This document shows, one piece after another, positions 39,061 through 50,400 of a stretch of DNA of 64,000 nucleotides. The DNA comes from Macropodus opercularis (lineage: Eukaryota; Chordata; Actinopteri; Anabantiformes; Osphronemidae). A model generated the notes under the pieces. That model did not search any database. It had not been told where the DNA came from and worked only from the letters and a program-made list of their open reading frames with translations. Every line of letters begins with the position of its first letter. Position 1 is the first letter of the stretch. A program made the position numbers and the translations under genes. The stretch lies in NCBI GenBank assembly GCA_030770545.1, contig CM061107.1, positions 4,242,001 through 4,306,000 of the forward strand, given 5' to 3'.

Positions 39061-39669
39061 CGTAAGTCAGTAAAATTAGTTTAACACTGCAACCAGACAT
39101 ACTAGACCTCAGCCTTCTATTAATACATCTATGTTAATTATTCCTATGAATTTCAGACTGAGGAACACAACCACAATATTAAATCTCTCTGATGTTTATA
39201 ATGTGGTGGTGGACACATATGTGGCTGTTCTGTGTGTAATGGAGCCTAAGGCTGAAGGGAAGTGATGACATATTCTTGAGATGTAAGTCAGGAAGTGAAA
39301 CTGTGGCCTCGGAGGCAGAACTGTAAGCGCTTGAACAGGATGTGATCATCTGTCTATTCTTTGTCAAAGAATGAAAACTGGCATCTCTTTGGAATAGTTT
39401 TAATGCCACAACCTCAAACACAGAAAAGTCAGTTGAATCATTTCATTGAAGTAGAGAAAGTCAGCCCACACATGAACTGTCATCGCATGTTCCGTTTTAT
39501 TTCCCCTTCCTAGGAAGGTGACAGTGGATGAAGTGGGCTGTTCCCAACAACCCATCATGGAAATCAACTGCTGGCCCGATCCCAAAACTTCCTGTCTGGC
39601 TGCTCTCTGCTTCACATCGCCTCCGTGTGTCTGAGCCGTCACACCTGGGACTCGCAGGTTGTTGAGACA

Positions 39670-40110
39670 ATGACACAAATGGACTACAAATACAGCCTGC
39701 TGGGCACGGCAATGGACAACTACCGCAAAAGGCCGCTGCTCCTTCAGGTGGACAACACACCCATGAATCTGTTTGCGGTCCTAGAGGTCAAACGAGAAGT
39801 GCCAAAGCGCTGGAGCGCGCTGGGCTGCTTTCGCAAAATCCGTCTCTACGGTTTCCTTTTCGGTTTGGCCGTCATGTTTCTCATCATGGCTTCATACATC
39901 CTGACAGGAGACAAGAAAGGCCTTCTCCTCACCCCATCTCCCTACCACTTCAGCAGCCTGGTCAGCCCAGGACCTTTTGCCTTCAACCTGTCCTCTGTCA
40001 AGGATTACGCACATATCAAACTGGTGGTAAAGTCAATCACATCCAAGGTGGAGTTTCGCAGCAGCCGGCAGCTTCCAGAGCTTAAGGCTCTGGTTAAAAG
40101 TGAGCCGCAT
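39670..40110 (+). CDS. chst15: chst15 coding exon 1: cytosolic tail, membrane anchor, stem
   Basis: Residues 1-147. The tail contains MNLFAVLEV (32-40), which is also present in nearly this form in the human protein as I recall it. The hydrophobic anchor LYGFLFGLAVMFLIMASYIL (59-78) follows the basic FRKIR. The exon ends in phase 0 at ...EPH, with donor gtgagt at 40111. Reading through into intron 1 would add 24 codons and stop at 40182. The acceptor upstream (ctcgcag, 39651-39657) implies at least one 5' non-coding exon. Confidence 0.93.
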
Positions 40111-43100
40111 GTGAGTAACATCAGTCTTTTTTCTCTTTTAAGAGATCATAAGGATGCAAATTTTATTAAATTGGATTTATAATCAGATCACTTGCCAGAA
40201 TGAATACCTGAACGTGTAAATATTATCGCTACAATTTAATCATAAATCAAACACGGGCCAAAATGATATTGATCTTAATTTTAATTGACAATTTTAGCTG
40301 TGTCTTGAAGGGTAATTAAATGCTAAGTGAAAGGTTATTTAAATCATTATTCAGACCTGCATGCTGTCTACACTGCGTACATCTATGCTCGTGCCGCTCC
40401 CCAGTGGCTGCAGTTTCTAATTTCATTTATAAAAGATAAAACTCCTCTGTTAAACCTTGTTTAATTCTTTATGTCGCACCAGATAATTGCATATGTCTCT
40501 ACCTAATTTTTTCAACAGGGATTTAAAGCTCAAAGTCATCCTGTCTTCAAAAACACGGCCCGTGGCTTCAACGCAGTGTCCGTCTCACCTCAAAGCACGG
40601 TTCAATTAATTGTTAATCCTAATGATAACGGCTTGCACAGGGGTTATTTGCAACATAACTAATTTCCTATTGAGCAAGCTAATGAAGGAGAGTGTGGCGG
40701 CGGGACAATCAATACCCCTGTGGATGGATCTGGCATTAATTGTCCTTTTTCTCACATGCACTGAGTGAATCCAAGTTTGTCTAAACCTGACAAAAATGTG
40801 GGCTGGGTTGTTCAGCAAACCTCTAACTCACTCATTTCGCCTGTTATGGGAACTATTGTGGCTAAGCCGCTTGACACAGTCTTGTTTTTTTGCTCTTACA
40901 GATGTTTTCTGTTATCCCTCACAAATTTCTGCCTGGCATGAGAAACCCCTGCTGGTATGAAGAATACACTGGGAACACAACTTCGGACCCATATAGGACA
41001 AACCTCTATGCACACTATTCAAGGCGCTTCCAGACAGTATTCCAACACTTGAGAAATACTTTTCAAGAACACTTGTTTCACCGTGACGGGAAACTCTACC
41101 GCATGCGGTGCCTTCCTTATTTCTACATCATTGGCCAACCAAAGTGTGGGACAACAGATCTGTATGACAGACTGAGGCTGCACCCAGACGTAAAGTTCAC
41201 CACTTTTAAGGAGCCACACTGGTGGACCCGCAAGAGGTTTGGTAAGTAAAAGCGACAGTGTCGTTTGCAGCGGTACAGGCCTGTGGCTTGATACACAATA
41301 ATGAGAACCCAGGAGCATTGCAAAGGAAGTGTGAAATGTGACTCTACAGTATATCATTTTGGCAGAGCCATACCCCAGGGAGTTTCAGAAAAGCACTCAG
41401 TGGCAAGTAATTGAAGGCGTCTCATCCTTAAAGGCAGGTTCCTCTGTTACATAAAGACAGATTTAACTCATGTATTCTATCATATTGTTAGGATGCGTAA
41501 ATTGCGGTAACTCAGTTACTTGAATTCACTGTCAATCTGAGATTTCTCTACACTGAATGAATTGAAAATTGTCACCACTGCAATTAATTAATAAAATAAT
41601 AATTCTAAAATAAATAAGTCCCAATGACAATAAACGCAGGCTGTATATTCTCTACCTGCGAGTTGTTGGCTCCAAATGTCCAGCTCTAATATCCTATTTA
41701 CAACAGTCACTTTCTCTTTCCTCCTTCTGTGTGTGTTTACACCGTTATCAGCCTCCTGCCAGTGCAACGTTCCTGTGCTGGTACAGAGATGGTTGAGCTT
41801 ATGTTACCAGCTCAGCTAGCACTATATGCAGGATTGAGCAGGTCGAGGCTAAACGGCACTTCATCATGCGCAGCGCACCGTTTGTCTCTACGGTGGAAAC
41901 CACTTGAGAAACACATCCTCCTCACACACTTTGAACCCACGCGTGGGTTTCCTGTACATTAAGCTAATGTTAATGTTGCATCCATGCCTTGCAACACATT
42001 TTTCTACTACGCTTGGCTTCATACAGCTTCTAGTACTTGCTTGACTCACAGCTTTTAAATCTATCTGCCACTGCACGAGGGACTTGCATTCATTATTAGC
42101 CTATTTATCTTTCGACCTTTTAGGCACACGCAACCTTGCCCTCAGTATTCTGGCTCACACTATTTAATGGAGTCTTATTTTTTGAGTTAAACTAAGAGAC
42201 TGCTAGGAAAAAGCAAGTCCACTGTCGTCTGAATGTGTAGATGCCTACCAAGGGTGCACGTGTGTTGTTAACTAATAGTAACTAATGTGTGTGTTGTGCA
42301 GAAAAGAATATATATACAGTAAATGGTATTAAACAAACTGCAGGCCACGAAAGTTCAAAGTCAACTCTAATTGTGCGAGCGAAAGCAAATTAGATAATGA
42401 CTCTATGCTGAGCGATATATAGATAATCTCATATTTCTCCTTTCTAACAGCAGTCACACGATCATCAGCGCACGAGGACTCGGTTTTTATGGTGATTTCC
42501 CCGTATGAGCATCATTCTGGATTCATCACAGAAATGACTGATACATACATTTTGCCTGGAGCTTCCAGACTGAAATCCCTTAATGATTTTAATCATTTCA
42601 CCAGGACTTTTGGCAGAAGGCTTCTTGACGATGCTACTAACGGTTGGCCACAGTATTTGAAAATTCCATCCAAATTCAGACTGCAAATATCAAAGGAGGC
42701 TTAGCTATCTCAGCCAAAGTGATCCTTTTGAAGTTTATCCAGTTGTTGACTCTGCCCATAATCCCTCTGAGACACACAAACCCTAACTGGTGAATTGATC
42801 AGTCCGCATGCAATACTCCAAGTTGATACAGTCATTTTTCAAGCTCAAAAAGCTGATGGAAGTGGAGGAGTTGTTTGCCTTAATTTGGCTTTGTCATGCT
42901 TGTGTTTTCTGCAGCCTTGTGATGTTTCTCTAGCAGCAAATACAGCTGTATCCCAAGGACATAGGTTATTCTCCCAACCCCCATTCCCTTTTTTTATCTT
43001 TGCCGCCACTTGCTTTCATTTTCCCCATCCCTTCCAACGTCTGGTGTTACAGTATGTGCTGCTAATCAACACTTTTTTCTCACAACATCCCTTTGAGAAC

Positions 43101-46100
43101 CCCCTGATTCAAACAACCTTGTTTTGTATTTATTTATCTGATTCCCCTGGAGGCGCCGCTCAGCCGACGCACTGAAAAAGTGATTGGATGCGATCCACGC
43201 CAGACATGTTTGTTAGAGGGGTCGTTTGAATTCTGAGCAGATGTGTCCCCTGTCTACAGCACAATCAAGAAACGCAGACTATTTGAAAGTTTCGTGATGC
43301 TTCATTTATACCACAAAGTAAAGGAAGGAGGAAAAACCCTGAAACAGTTAAACACACCAGCGCCATCACACCTCAGAATGAATAATGATGCAGGCTGTAT
43401 GCTTGGAAGAGTTTACTAGGGTTTTCTAATCATGTTTTCCTGCTAACTAGAGAAGGGTGTGTTGCCCTGACACCACCAAAGCATCACTGCTTGTAACAGA
43501 TGCTTGAGTCGCCTCATTATCCCTGTACTGCTTGGATACTTTTAAGTCCTACAGTGAATCTCCACAATTGCCTAGTAAATTGTAATTATACTGCTCACCA
43601 CAGCAGCTCAGACGGAAAACACATTTGCTAGTCGTGCATTTAAAGCATTAAATTGCCATTGGTCCTTAAGTGAAAACACTATGAAGAGTATTCTCTGCTG
43701 AATTTAGGCCTGACTTTGAACTTTATTTGGGTAATCTACACGCAGGACAACAAAGAAATCCTATTGAAGTGAGAGGCTAGACAAGAACATAAACACAGTC
43801 CATCTAATTCTACCACGTCTGTCTCCTTCCTCTACCAGGTATCATTCGTCTCAGCGAGGGCTTCCATGATCGATATCCGGTCGAAGACTACCTGGACTTA
43901 TTTGATCAAGCTGCTTACCAAATCCAGGGAAACCTCACAGCAAATGCAAGTGGAAGCCCCGTCCACCCGAACATCCTCATAGGTAAAATGGGGCTAAATA
44001 TTCTATGGCTACATTTAATAGTAATGTGCAACTGTGCCAAATACACAGATTTTGTCCAACCCAGTCACACTGGTGACCCAATGTCCCTCCCTGCGCATGA
44101 TGACTTCAGGCAAATTTCAGCAGTCACATTCTTCATAAATTTAATTATGCCATCAATAATTTAAGTTAATTAACTTACAACAGGACATTTAGTCTTTGCG
44201 AGTAGCTTGTGAAAAATATGGGTCTTGTTTAATAGTTACATATAAATGTAAAGTGAGATGCTTACGAAACAATGCCATGAATATTTCTTATTCATCACAA
44301 GACTTAATTATATAAATATAACTATTATCCATTGAATCAATGTTTACTGCTGGTGTCTGTCTGCAGAAGAGTCAATATTACATACTGTAACTCTGATCAG
44401 ATCAGACACCTCCAGTGCTCAGAATAAACCCAGCATCCAAAATAAACAGTCCAAGAGTCCAACATAACCCAACATCTTTTTAAATTGAATTTTACATATT
44501 AACTCTTCCCGTCAGCAAGACAGCAAATCATAATCACAGTTTTAGACAAAGAAAAAGCAAAGCACCTCTTTAAACTCTACGGAAGAAACCCTGTCAGCAT
44601 TTGTCTGTTCTCATGAGAAAACCACTAGGGCATCATAGAATGGTAACCTATGAATCACAGACTAATGGGAAGCAGAGACAATACGATGTGATGACAGACT
44701 CGACCACGATCCTATAATCAGATCACTGTGTTTTTAGTTACACAAACATTTCCTGTTCAGCCTGCAACCTTCCTGTTTTGACACAGTGTCTCATTATGTC
44801 AGTGAACAGGTTCTGCTGAATCAGATTAGTTACTCAGATCATGTATCGGTGCTGTGACCTGTACTGTATGTGGAGCGTGGACTGACGGCCCCCTCATCAG
44901 GCTGCAGCCAGCAGCATTTGGCTGGGGTGACCTCACACTTGCCTGAAACTTCACTGTTAATCTTGCATCCAATATAACAAAGCTGCTATTACAGCAGCAG
45001 GTAGGGAGCTGAAGCACAGGTCTGCTCTGCAGCCGCCACTCTCACTCTAGAGAATGATGGTGATTTTTAAGAGAGCCAGTGAATCAGCCCTAAAGAGAGG
45101 CTGTAACAGCTTAATAATACTGGACTTCCTTCTGCTTCATTTAGCCACTTCACTGAAGTGCTGTAGAAAGGAATCATTGTTTTTTGTGTCAGGGCAGCAA
45201 TAATATCCACAGCAGGGTGGAGAAGCCTTAGAAACCTCCTTCCTCCATCTGCATATCCTGCTTCCAGTGCCTCTTCCATCTGTCTCTGCCTTTTCCCGTC
45301 ACCCAAACATGATCTGAAAGAACTGTTCAGCTGCAAAGAATAACTATTTTGAGTTTTTAACAATAGCCTTTTCACACTGGACTGAGTCGGTGCATTGAGT
45401 GCAGCTTAGCAAGTCGCCCTGTTTTGTTTCTTTCTTTAAGTAAATAATCCTAGTAAGGGGGGAGTGAGCCAAAGCCCCGCTCAGTATTCACACCATGCCC
45501 TGTGAGAGCCCAGCAAGGGCCAGGCCTGCGGCCAGGATCTTGGACTTCTGACTTTATTCAGCTGCTGGCTGAGCCCAGGCCACTGTGAAACATATCCTCT
45601 CCCAGTGGAACAAAATAAGCTTCTAATGGACACGGAGACCTTTAAATAGACTTGATTACTGTCACTGTATCACTTTAGGGATAACAGCGTTAGGAAGCCA
45701 ACCTGTTTCACTCCCACTGTTGTCATCACACATAATAGATCCTAGCTATCATTCATTTCTCAGAGGAAGGGAGGCAGATAAGCCCCATGTTGTGTTCCCT
45801 CCACACACATCACAGCTTCACTTCACAGATAAGAGGATAATGAAAGCACAGACAGCCTAATGAATCCTGGATATCATGTCTCAGCACAGGCTGATAAAGT
45901 TTCTGCACTCAAACTGTTTGAGAAACAACGGCTACGGACTCGTTATGAGCAGCACAATCGTCACTGGATTGGAAGTTATTCCACAATTTTGCTCACAGCT
46001 GGAGATGTAATTGCTCTTGCTTCTCTGATTTGTGCACTAGCTTTAGAACCTCTCTTTTTACTGACTTGTTGCATGTGTGTTGCAAACACGCTGTGCTTCA

Positions 46101-48495
46101 GAGGGAATTATATGAAGAGGCCCAAACAAACTCTTAATATCTAAAGAGACAATTTTTTGATTTTCAATTTTGAGTTTTTATCTGGCAGGGTTAGTTTTAA
46201 TGAGTGCAAATCAAATAAAACAATCACCACAAATACAAAACAGAAAACTACTGTACAGGTGAATACTGATTAAAGAATAGTCACTGCAACACTCACATTT
46301 TAAGGTTCAGACGTCCTTCTCACTTCACGGTGTCTTTACAAGCCTCCGTCTAAAGCAGCAAACAGAATTTTCAATGCATTAGAATAAAATAGTTAAAAAT
46401 GGATGTAAACTAAAGCTACTGTGGGTGTGTTGTGCAGGAGAAGCCAGCGCGTCCACCATGTGGGATAACAACGCTTGGGTGTATTTCTATGACAACAACA
46501 CAGAAGGGGAGCCTCCGTTCCTTATCCAGGACTTCATCCACGCCCTGCAGCCTGATGCCCTCTTCATTGTCATGCTCAGGGATCCAGTGGAGAGGTAGGA
46601 TGATTCACAATCAACATAACACAATCATTCAAAACTAAAAAAGGGTGAACACAGCTAGAGGTTCAGGTCTGACCTCTTAAAGTCTACGTCTTGTGCTTAT
46701 TTGTTTACCGAGCATCTCTGTTGTCTTGCAGGCTCTATTCTGACTACCTTTACTTTGGTATTGCCAATAAATCTGCTGAGGACTTCCATGAGAAGGTGTC
46801 AGAGTCACTGCAGTTATTCGAGGGTTGCCTTACAGAGTACACAATGCGCTCTTGTGTGTACAACACTACTGTCAACAATGCCATGCCAGTGAGTGTACCC
46901 TCCCTCTCGCTTTTGGCCCTGAGGAAACCAGAGTATTAGCTGGTGGGAGAAAAGAAATAGAAAAGGGGTGTATGGGAGAGATGGAGTGAAACCCACACTT
47001 CATTAGCACATGCTAAAGCTTGAAGCAGCTTTGTGAAAGGACCTGACAACACTGTTGAATGACAAAGCAGTGCAGCATTCAGGGCCTCTCTTCATGGCTC
47101 AAGACTTGAACCTCATGCTTTCTCTCAAAACCAACCTAGCACTAGCCAGTGCAGGGCCCCGGTGTTGGGCCCCTGGCCAGCTTGTTTCAGTGTGGTGAGA
47201 GGCCACTGTCTGCCTCTTGTTCCATCCTCTTTTGGCTCCCCGTCCAGGCTAACGTCTATTCTGCTCTCCTACTGAAAAGCTTAGTGGCCCTCTGAGAGTG
47301 TGCTCACTCTCCGCCACGGGCCAAATTGTCCAGCCGCTAATATCTTCTCAGAATTATTAGACCATATTAAAAGCGTTACAGCTGTCCTTACAGCTCTCTT
47401 CTTTTTACTGTATGTGTCTCCTCGATAAAAGTTTCAGAGTTTCAGAGAAAACCTTCAGATTGCTTTGACAAAGGAAACGTCGTGGCTTGGCTGGTATGCT
47501 CTGGTTCTGAATGGGCTTTTAGCTGTTCTAAAGACGCAAACATACATAAAGTAATTCACTGCTCTCGAACAAGGCGTCTGTTTACACCAATATGCACACA
47601 TTTATTTCAGCAACAGTTATACTTCCTGCAGAGAATCTGATGAAATCTCACAGAACAAACAACACATCCCCACGTGTGGGAATGTCTGTTTTCCTTAGAT
47701 AATGATATTAATAGGTAACAACAGTGGATTGTACCAACCATGCATGACCCACGGGTTACTCTAAGGAGGAAGCTTGATTATTTCACGTTAATTATCATGT
47801 TTTGTGTCCTCAGGTCAGATTACAAGTTGGCCTGTACATCGTGTACCTAATGGACTGGCTGACCATTTTCAGCAGAAAACAGATTCTGGTCCTGAGGTTG
47901 GAAGACCATGCATCTAACAGGAAATACACAATGCACAAAGTCTTTGACTTCCTTAACCTGGGTAAGAGAGCGACACCAACCTAGATTATCAGTGCCTCAA
48001 GACAATACAAATAAACACTGAAGTTTAGTGACTACTGACTGCTTTGACTTGTATTGTGGTGCAGTTAGCCACATAGTTCTGCCGGTTGGAAAGAACTGAA
48101 AACGCATAAGGAACACACTGCTCTTGTGTGCCATGATTAAAAAAGAGATCTGCATGTTTCATGTATGTTGCCTGTGACATGCACGAGGTTCAGACTTCTT
48201 CACTGGGTTTTCAGCCATTTCTTTAGTCCTGTGGTACAGACTGAAGCGGCCCACACAGCAGAGATTTACAAGAAGTGTTTGTGTGTGTTTTACAGGGCCG
48301 CTGTCAAAAGAAATAGAATCAGAGATCACAAGAAGCCCAGCGTCAAACACCAGGAGACCAGCTGACAAAAACTTAGGACCCATGCTGCCCATCACTAAAG
48401 AGATCCTGCGGGATTTCTACATGCCGTTTAATGAGAAACTGGCCAAAGTGCTGCGGAACGACTCCTTTCTCTGGGAGACAAACTACAAAATCTGA
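39670..48495 (+). CDS. chst15: carbohydrate sulfotransferase 15 (GalNAc-4-sulfate 6-O-sulfotransferase), seven coding exons
   Basis: Golgi type II membrane enzyme that transfers sulfate from PAPS to C6 of 4-sulfated GalNAc in chondroitin/dermatan sulfate, making the disulfated E unit. Coding exons are 39670-40110, 40902-41241, 43839-43982, 46438-46594, 46732-46888, 47814-47961 and 48296-48495. All introns are GT-AG and phases agree throughout, giving 528 residues (human protein 561 from memory). A short cytosolic tail is followed by one membrane segment at about residues 59-79, a stem, and the sulfotransferase domain from about 215. The 5'-phosphosulfate site is IIGQPKCGTTDL (223-234). The 3'-phosphate site is RDPVERLYSDY (356-366). 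N-glycosylation sequons occur at N106, N172, N292, N296 and N373. ATG 39670 was chosen because it is the first in-frame ATG after a plausible acceptor (39657); ATG 39679 is an alternative. Identity is clear over the catalytic domain; the N-terminal 147 residues are more diverged. Confidence 0.96.
40902..41241 (+). CDS. chst15: chst15 coding exon 2: stem and PAPS 5'-phosphosulfate site
   Basis: Residues 148-260 plus the first base of codon 261. The acceptor follows a good pyrimidine tract (tttttttgctcttacag), and the donor is gtaagt at 41242. It carries NPCWYEEYTGN, the core strand CLPYFYIIGQPKCGTT with the PAPS-binding loop (K228, C229, G230, T231, T232), and the highly conserved EPHWWTRKRF (251-260). 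Confidence 0.97.
41242..43838 (+). other. chst15 intron 2 (2.6 kb)
   Basis: GT-AG intron in phase 1. No repeat, RNA gene or nested exon recognised. ORFs inside (for example 42489-42704 and 42795-43175 plus) lack family similarity. Confidence 0.85.
43839..43982 (+). CDS. chst15: chst15 coding exon 3
   Basis: Residues 261-308 with split codons at both ends (phase 1 in, phase 1 out). It contains RYPVEDYLDLFDQAA, nearly identical to the mammalian enzyme, followed by a variable stretch with two sequons (NLT at 292, NAS at 296). The acceptor is ctctaccag and the donor gtaaaa. Too short to stand out as an ORF; placed by protein similarity and phase. Confidence 0.95.
   Translation, partial: VSFVSARASMIDIRSKTTWTYLIKLLTKSRETSQQMQVEAPSTRTSS
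43983..46437 (+). other. chst15 intron 3 (2.5 kb)
   Basis: GT-AG intron in phase 1. No recognised repeat or RNA gene. A 14-base resemblance to large-subunit rRNA at 45676-45689 has no matching flanks and is treated as chance. Confidence 0.85.
46438..46594 (+). CDS. chst15: chst15 coding exon 4
   Basis: Residues 309-360 plus two bases of R361. It contains GEASASTMWDNNAW and the strand leading into the 3'-phosphate-binding motif (IVMLRDPVE, 352-360). The next intron is only 137 bp and cuts the motif between DPVE and LYSDY. The acceptor is tgttgtgcag and the donor gtagga. Confidence 0.96.
46732..46888 (+). CDS. chst15: chst15 coding exon 5
   Basis: Completes R361 and runs to P413. LYSDYLYF finishes the PAPS 3'-phosphate site (S364). 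Then comes NKSAEDFHEKV, with a sequon at N373 and the family's typical helix, then a cysteine-containing segment (EGCLTEY...RSCVYNTT). Ends in phase 0 at NNAMP with donor gtgagt. Confidence 0.96.
47814..47961 (+). CDS. chst15: chst15 coding exon 6
   Basis: Residues 414-462 plus one base of G463. It contains VRLQVGLYIVYLMDWL and the strand ILVLRLEDHASN, followed by KYTMHKVFDFLNL, typical of the C-terminal half of this sulfotransferase group. The acceptor is tgtcctcag and the donor gtaaga. Confidence 0.96.
48296..48495 (+). CDS. chst15: chst15 coding exon 7, C-terminus and stop
   Basis: Completes G463 and encodes residues 464-528, with SPASNTRRPADKNLGPM and ILRDFYMPFNEKLAKVL, close to the mammalian C-terminus. 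TGA stop at 48493-48495. The acceptor is tgttttacag at 48286-48295. Confidence 0.97.
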
Positions 48496-48627
48496 ACAGC
48501 TCATTTTCCCCTGTCAAAAAAACAAGTGCCCATGAAGATCAACACTTTTTTATTTAAATTATTTTTTAAGTTATAAAAGCAGATATGAATCAAAGACAGA
48601 AAATAGCACAAGTATGGGTGGAGATTG

Positions 48628-48628
<1 letters not shown>

Positions 48629-48690
<62 letters not shown>

Positions 48691-48710
48691 GTGTGTGTGT
48701 GTGTGTGCGC
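48629..48710 (+). repeat. (TG)n microsatellite, about 41 units
   Basis: Near-perfect GT/TG run of about 82 bases, broken by one C near 48686 and ending in gcgcac. In the sense transcript it is a (UG)n tract, the preferred ligand of TDP-43 and CELF-type RNA-binding proteins. Confidence 0.95.
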
Positions 48711-48972
48711 ACGAATGAAGGAAAATGTTTCCAGGTCATGACTGTCGTATTTGTCACCAGTTGTACAAAATTAAATTGTGATTTCAAAGCTATTAAAACA
48801 TGAAAACAAAAGTCACGTGTTTGGTTTGATAATCCATCTAACAAATTTGAAATTAAAAAACCTTTTCCTCCAAGTCGTTGGAAGTACATCCGTGGAGATA
48901 AAGGATTTATATTGCAGCTCATATTATCAAGAAGATCGTGATTGACTTGAGCAGAAGATCGAAGAAACAACA

Positions 48973-48986
48973 CTGCCACCTAGTGG
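48973..48986 (-). promoter_or_regulatory. candidate CTCF binding site
   Basis: Minus strand CCACTAGGTGGCAG fits the CTCF core consensus CCASYAGRKGGCRS at all 14 positions. It lies just past chst15 near the possible transcript ends, towards cpxm2. The motif match is seen directly; occupancy is inference. Confidence 0.6.
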
Positions 48987-49199
48987 AGAATGTGTGTAGT
49001 TGCAATCGATCCGCGTTACCTCACAACAGTTAGAATGAATATGTCCGTATATATAAATGTCATCCAGGGATGTACTTCATCTCTGACTTTAAAGGAGGTG
49101 TAAGCATTGAAGATAAGGAATTATTTTTGGTTGAAGCTAACTCAATCAGTTTCTTTTAGTGAAGCCATGCTTTAATAAAAGCCGTCTGCTGAAGGTTTG

Positions 49200-50400
49200 T
49201 CAGAAACGCCAAATTATTACCAATTAACCAGAAGACTTTAATGTGCTGAAATGCCATGTGTGCTGAAGTTGGAAGGTACCAGTTCTCTACACATGAGGGC
49301 AGCCAATAGCTGTAAAAAGGACTTGGAGACGTTAGAGCAAGCAAAATGTAATTTCTGTAGTTTCTGCAATATCCAAACGATTCTGTTGTGCGTTCTCAAA
49401 AAAATAGATGCCCCACATACAAGTGAAGGGGGCATTATCAGACACACTGACACATCCCCTTCTGAAAGAAGTCAGGTCTTTTCCTGTGCAATCTCAAAAC
49501 GCCAGCAGCTTTCTTGTCATCCTTAGGAGGCCCGGCTGAAAGTCATTTGCATATTTAGTTTGGAGTCAGACAGTGCATCTGGCTGGCGGATGGGGCTCAG
49601 CTTTAATACGATCCCCCAACCCATTTAATTTCCTTGGAATTCAAAAATATTATCAGAGTTTCTATTATCCCAGTCTGTGCTGTATCAGAATACGGTGACT
49701 GACAGGAAGCTGGACAAACACCACCTCTGACACTCTAACTCCAGAGGCTTCCTGAAATATGCACATTTAGCCTGAGATCCCAGCGTTTTACTCTTAGTTC
49801 CTTGCTCGGCCTCTGCTGAATCTGGCTTCATCCTGCCAAAAACACAGTGTTGTCATGGGAAATGACGGGCTGGCAGCATGTTGGGTGTGCGTTGGACATG
49901 AGGAGGATCCCGTCGACTCGCTCATGTGGAACAGATTTATAATGGTAGTAGAGAGCTGGGTTCTGGCATCTGGGCTCTGGCCTCATCACTTCCCACAAGG
50001 ATACACGTAATTCAGAGCAATGTGGTCCTGGGAGTCATGATAACAGACTGGACGGAGCAGAGGTTCTCTGTGTGACCGTCCCCCAGTAAAACGTCTCCGC
50101 TTATCAGAGGCAGCAAAGCCGATGTGCATAAACCTGACAGCCGGCAACTCACGTCACACAGTGACACGACGGAACACGTGTCTGCAGCAGAGCCTGGTAA
50201 AAGCGCCTTCAGGCTGAGAAACAGGCGAAGGGAGCAAGAATATGTCACGGACAGTAAAAAAGTGAAATGTGAAAACATGTCATGTTCGGAAGTGTGTGTC
50301 CCCCACATTCATAGTGTTAGCTACAACAAGGCACAACACAGAACCTTCAGCGCCGTAACAATAACACTTTGACAACAATTGAAACACACCTTCAGCCGCT
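49200..50400. other. intergenic stretch, nothing recognised
   Basis: No exon, repeat or RNA gene could be identified between the chst15 3' end and the promoter-like block. Confidence 0.5.

Larger units (their letters stand above)
28649..39657. other. non-coding stretch before the first chst15 coding exon
   Basis: Eleven kilobases with no recognisable exon. The longest ORF (36716-37132 plus, 138 codons) has no domain and looks accidental. A G20 run and a perfect hairpin occur near the right end (38998-39060). Homeobox-type TAATTA/ATTAG motifs are common, as in developmental non-coding DNA, but no element can be delimited from this sequence alone. If the 24.9 kb promoter is right, this is part of chst15 intron 1. 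Confidence 0.5.
48496..49200 (+). other. chst15: chst15 3' UTR with TG repeat and polyadenylation signals
   Basis: Non-coding tail after the stop. ATTAAA variants occur at 48770, 48792 and 48852, and a canonical AATAAA at 49174-49179. The actual end is not known. The long TG repeat lies 133 bases after the stop codon, within the UTR for any of these sites. Confidence 0.6.

Noticed and set aside
39625..39669. Upstream in-frame extension of chst15 from ATG 39625
   Set aside because: A plausible 3' splice site ends at 39657 inside it, and the extra 15 residues resemble nothing in the family. The start at 39670 is preferred.
40111..40182. Open reading beyond chst15 exon 1 (24 more codons)
   Set aside because: A consensus donor at 40111 and perfect phase with exon 2 show that this is intron sequence.
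45676..45689. tagggataacagcg, identical to a conserved stretch of large-subunit rRNA (also close to a homing endonuclease site)
   Set aside because: Only 14 bases match and neither flank resembles rRNA, so it is not a nuclear copy of mitochondrial DNA or an rRNA gene. Taken as chance.
48585..48979. ORFs on both strands encoding VCVCV- and THTHT-type repeats
   Set aside because: They are translations of the TG microsatellite in the chst15 3' UTR, not genes.
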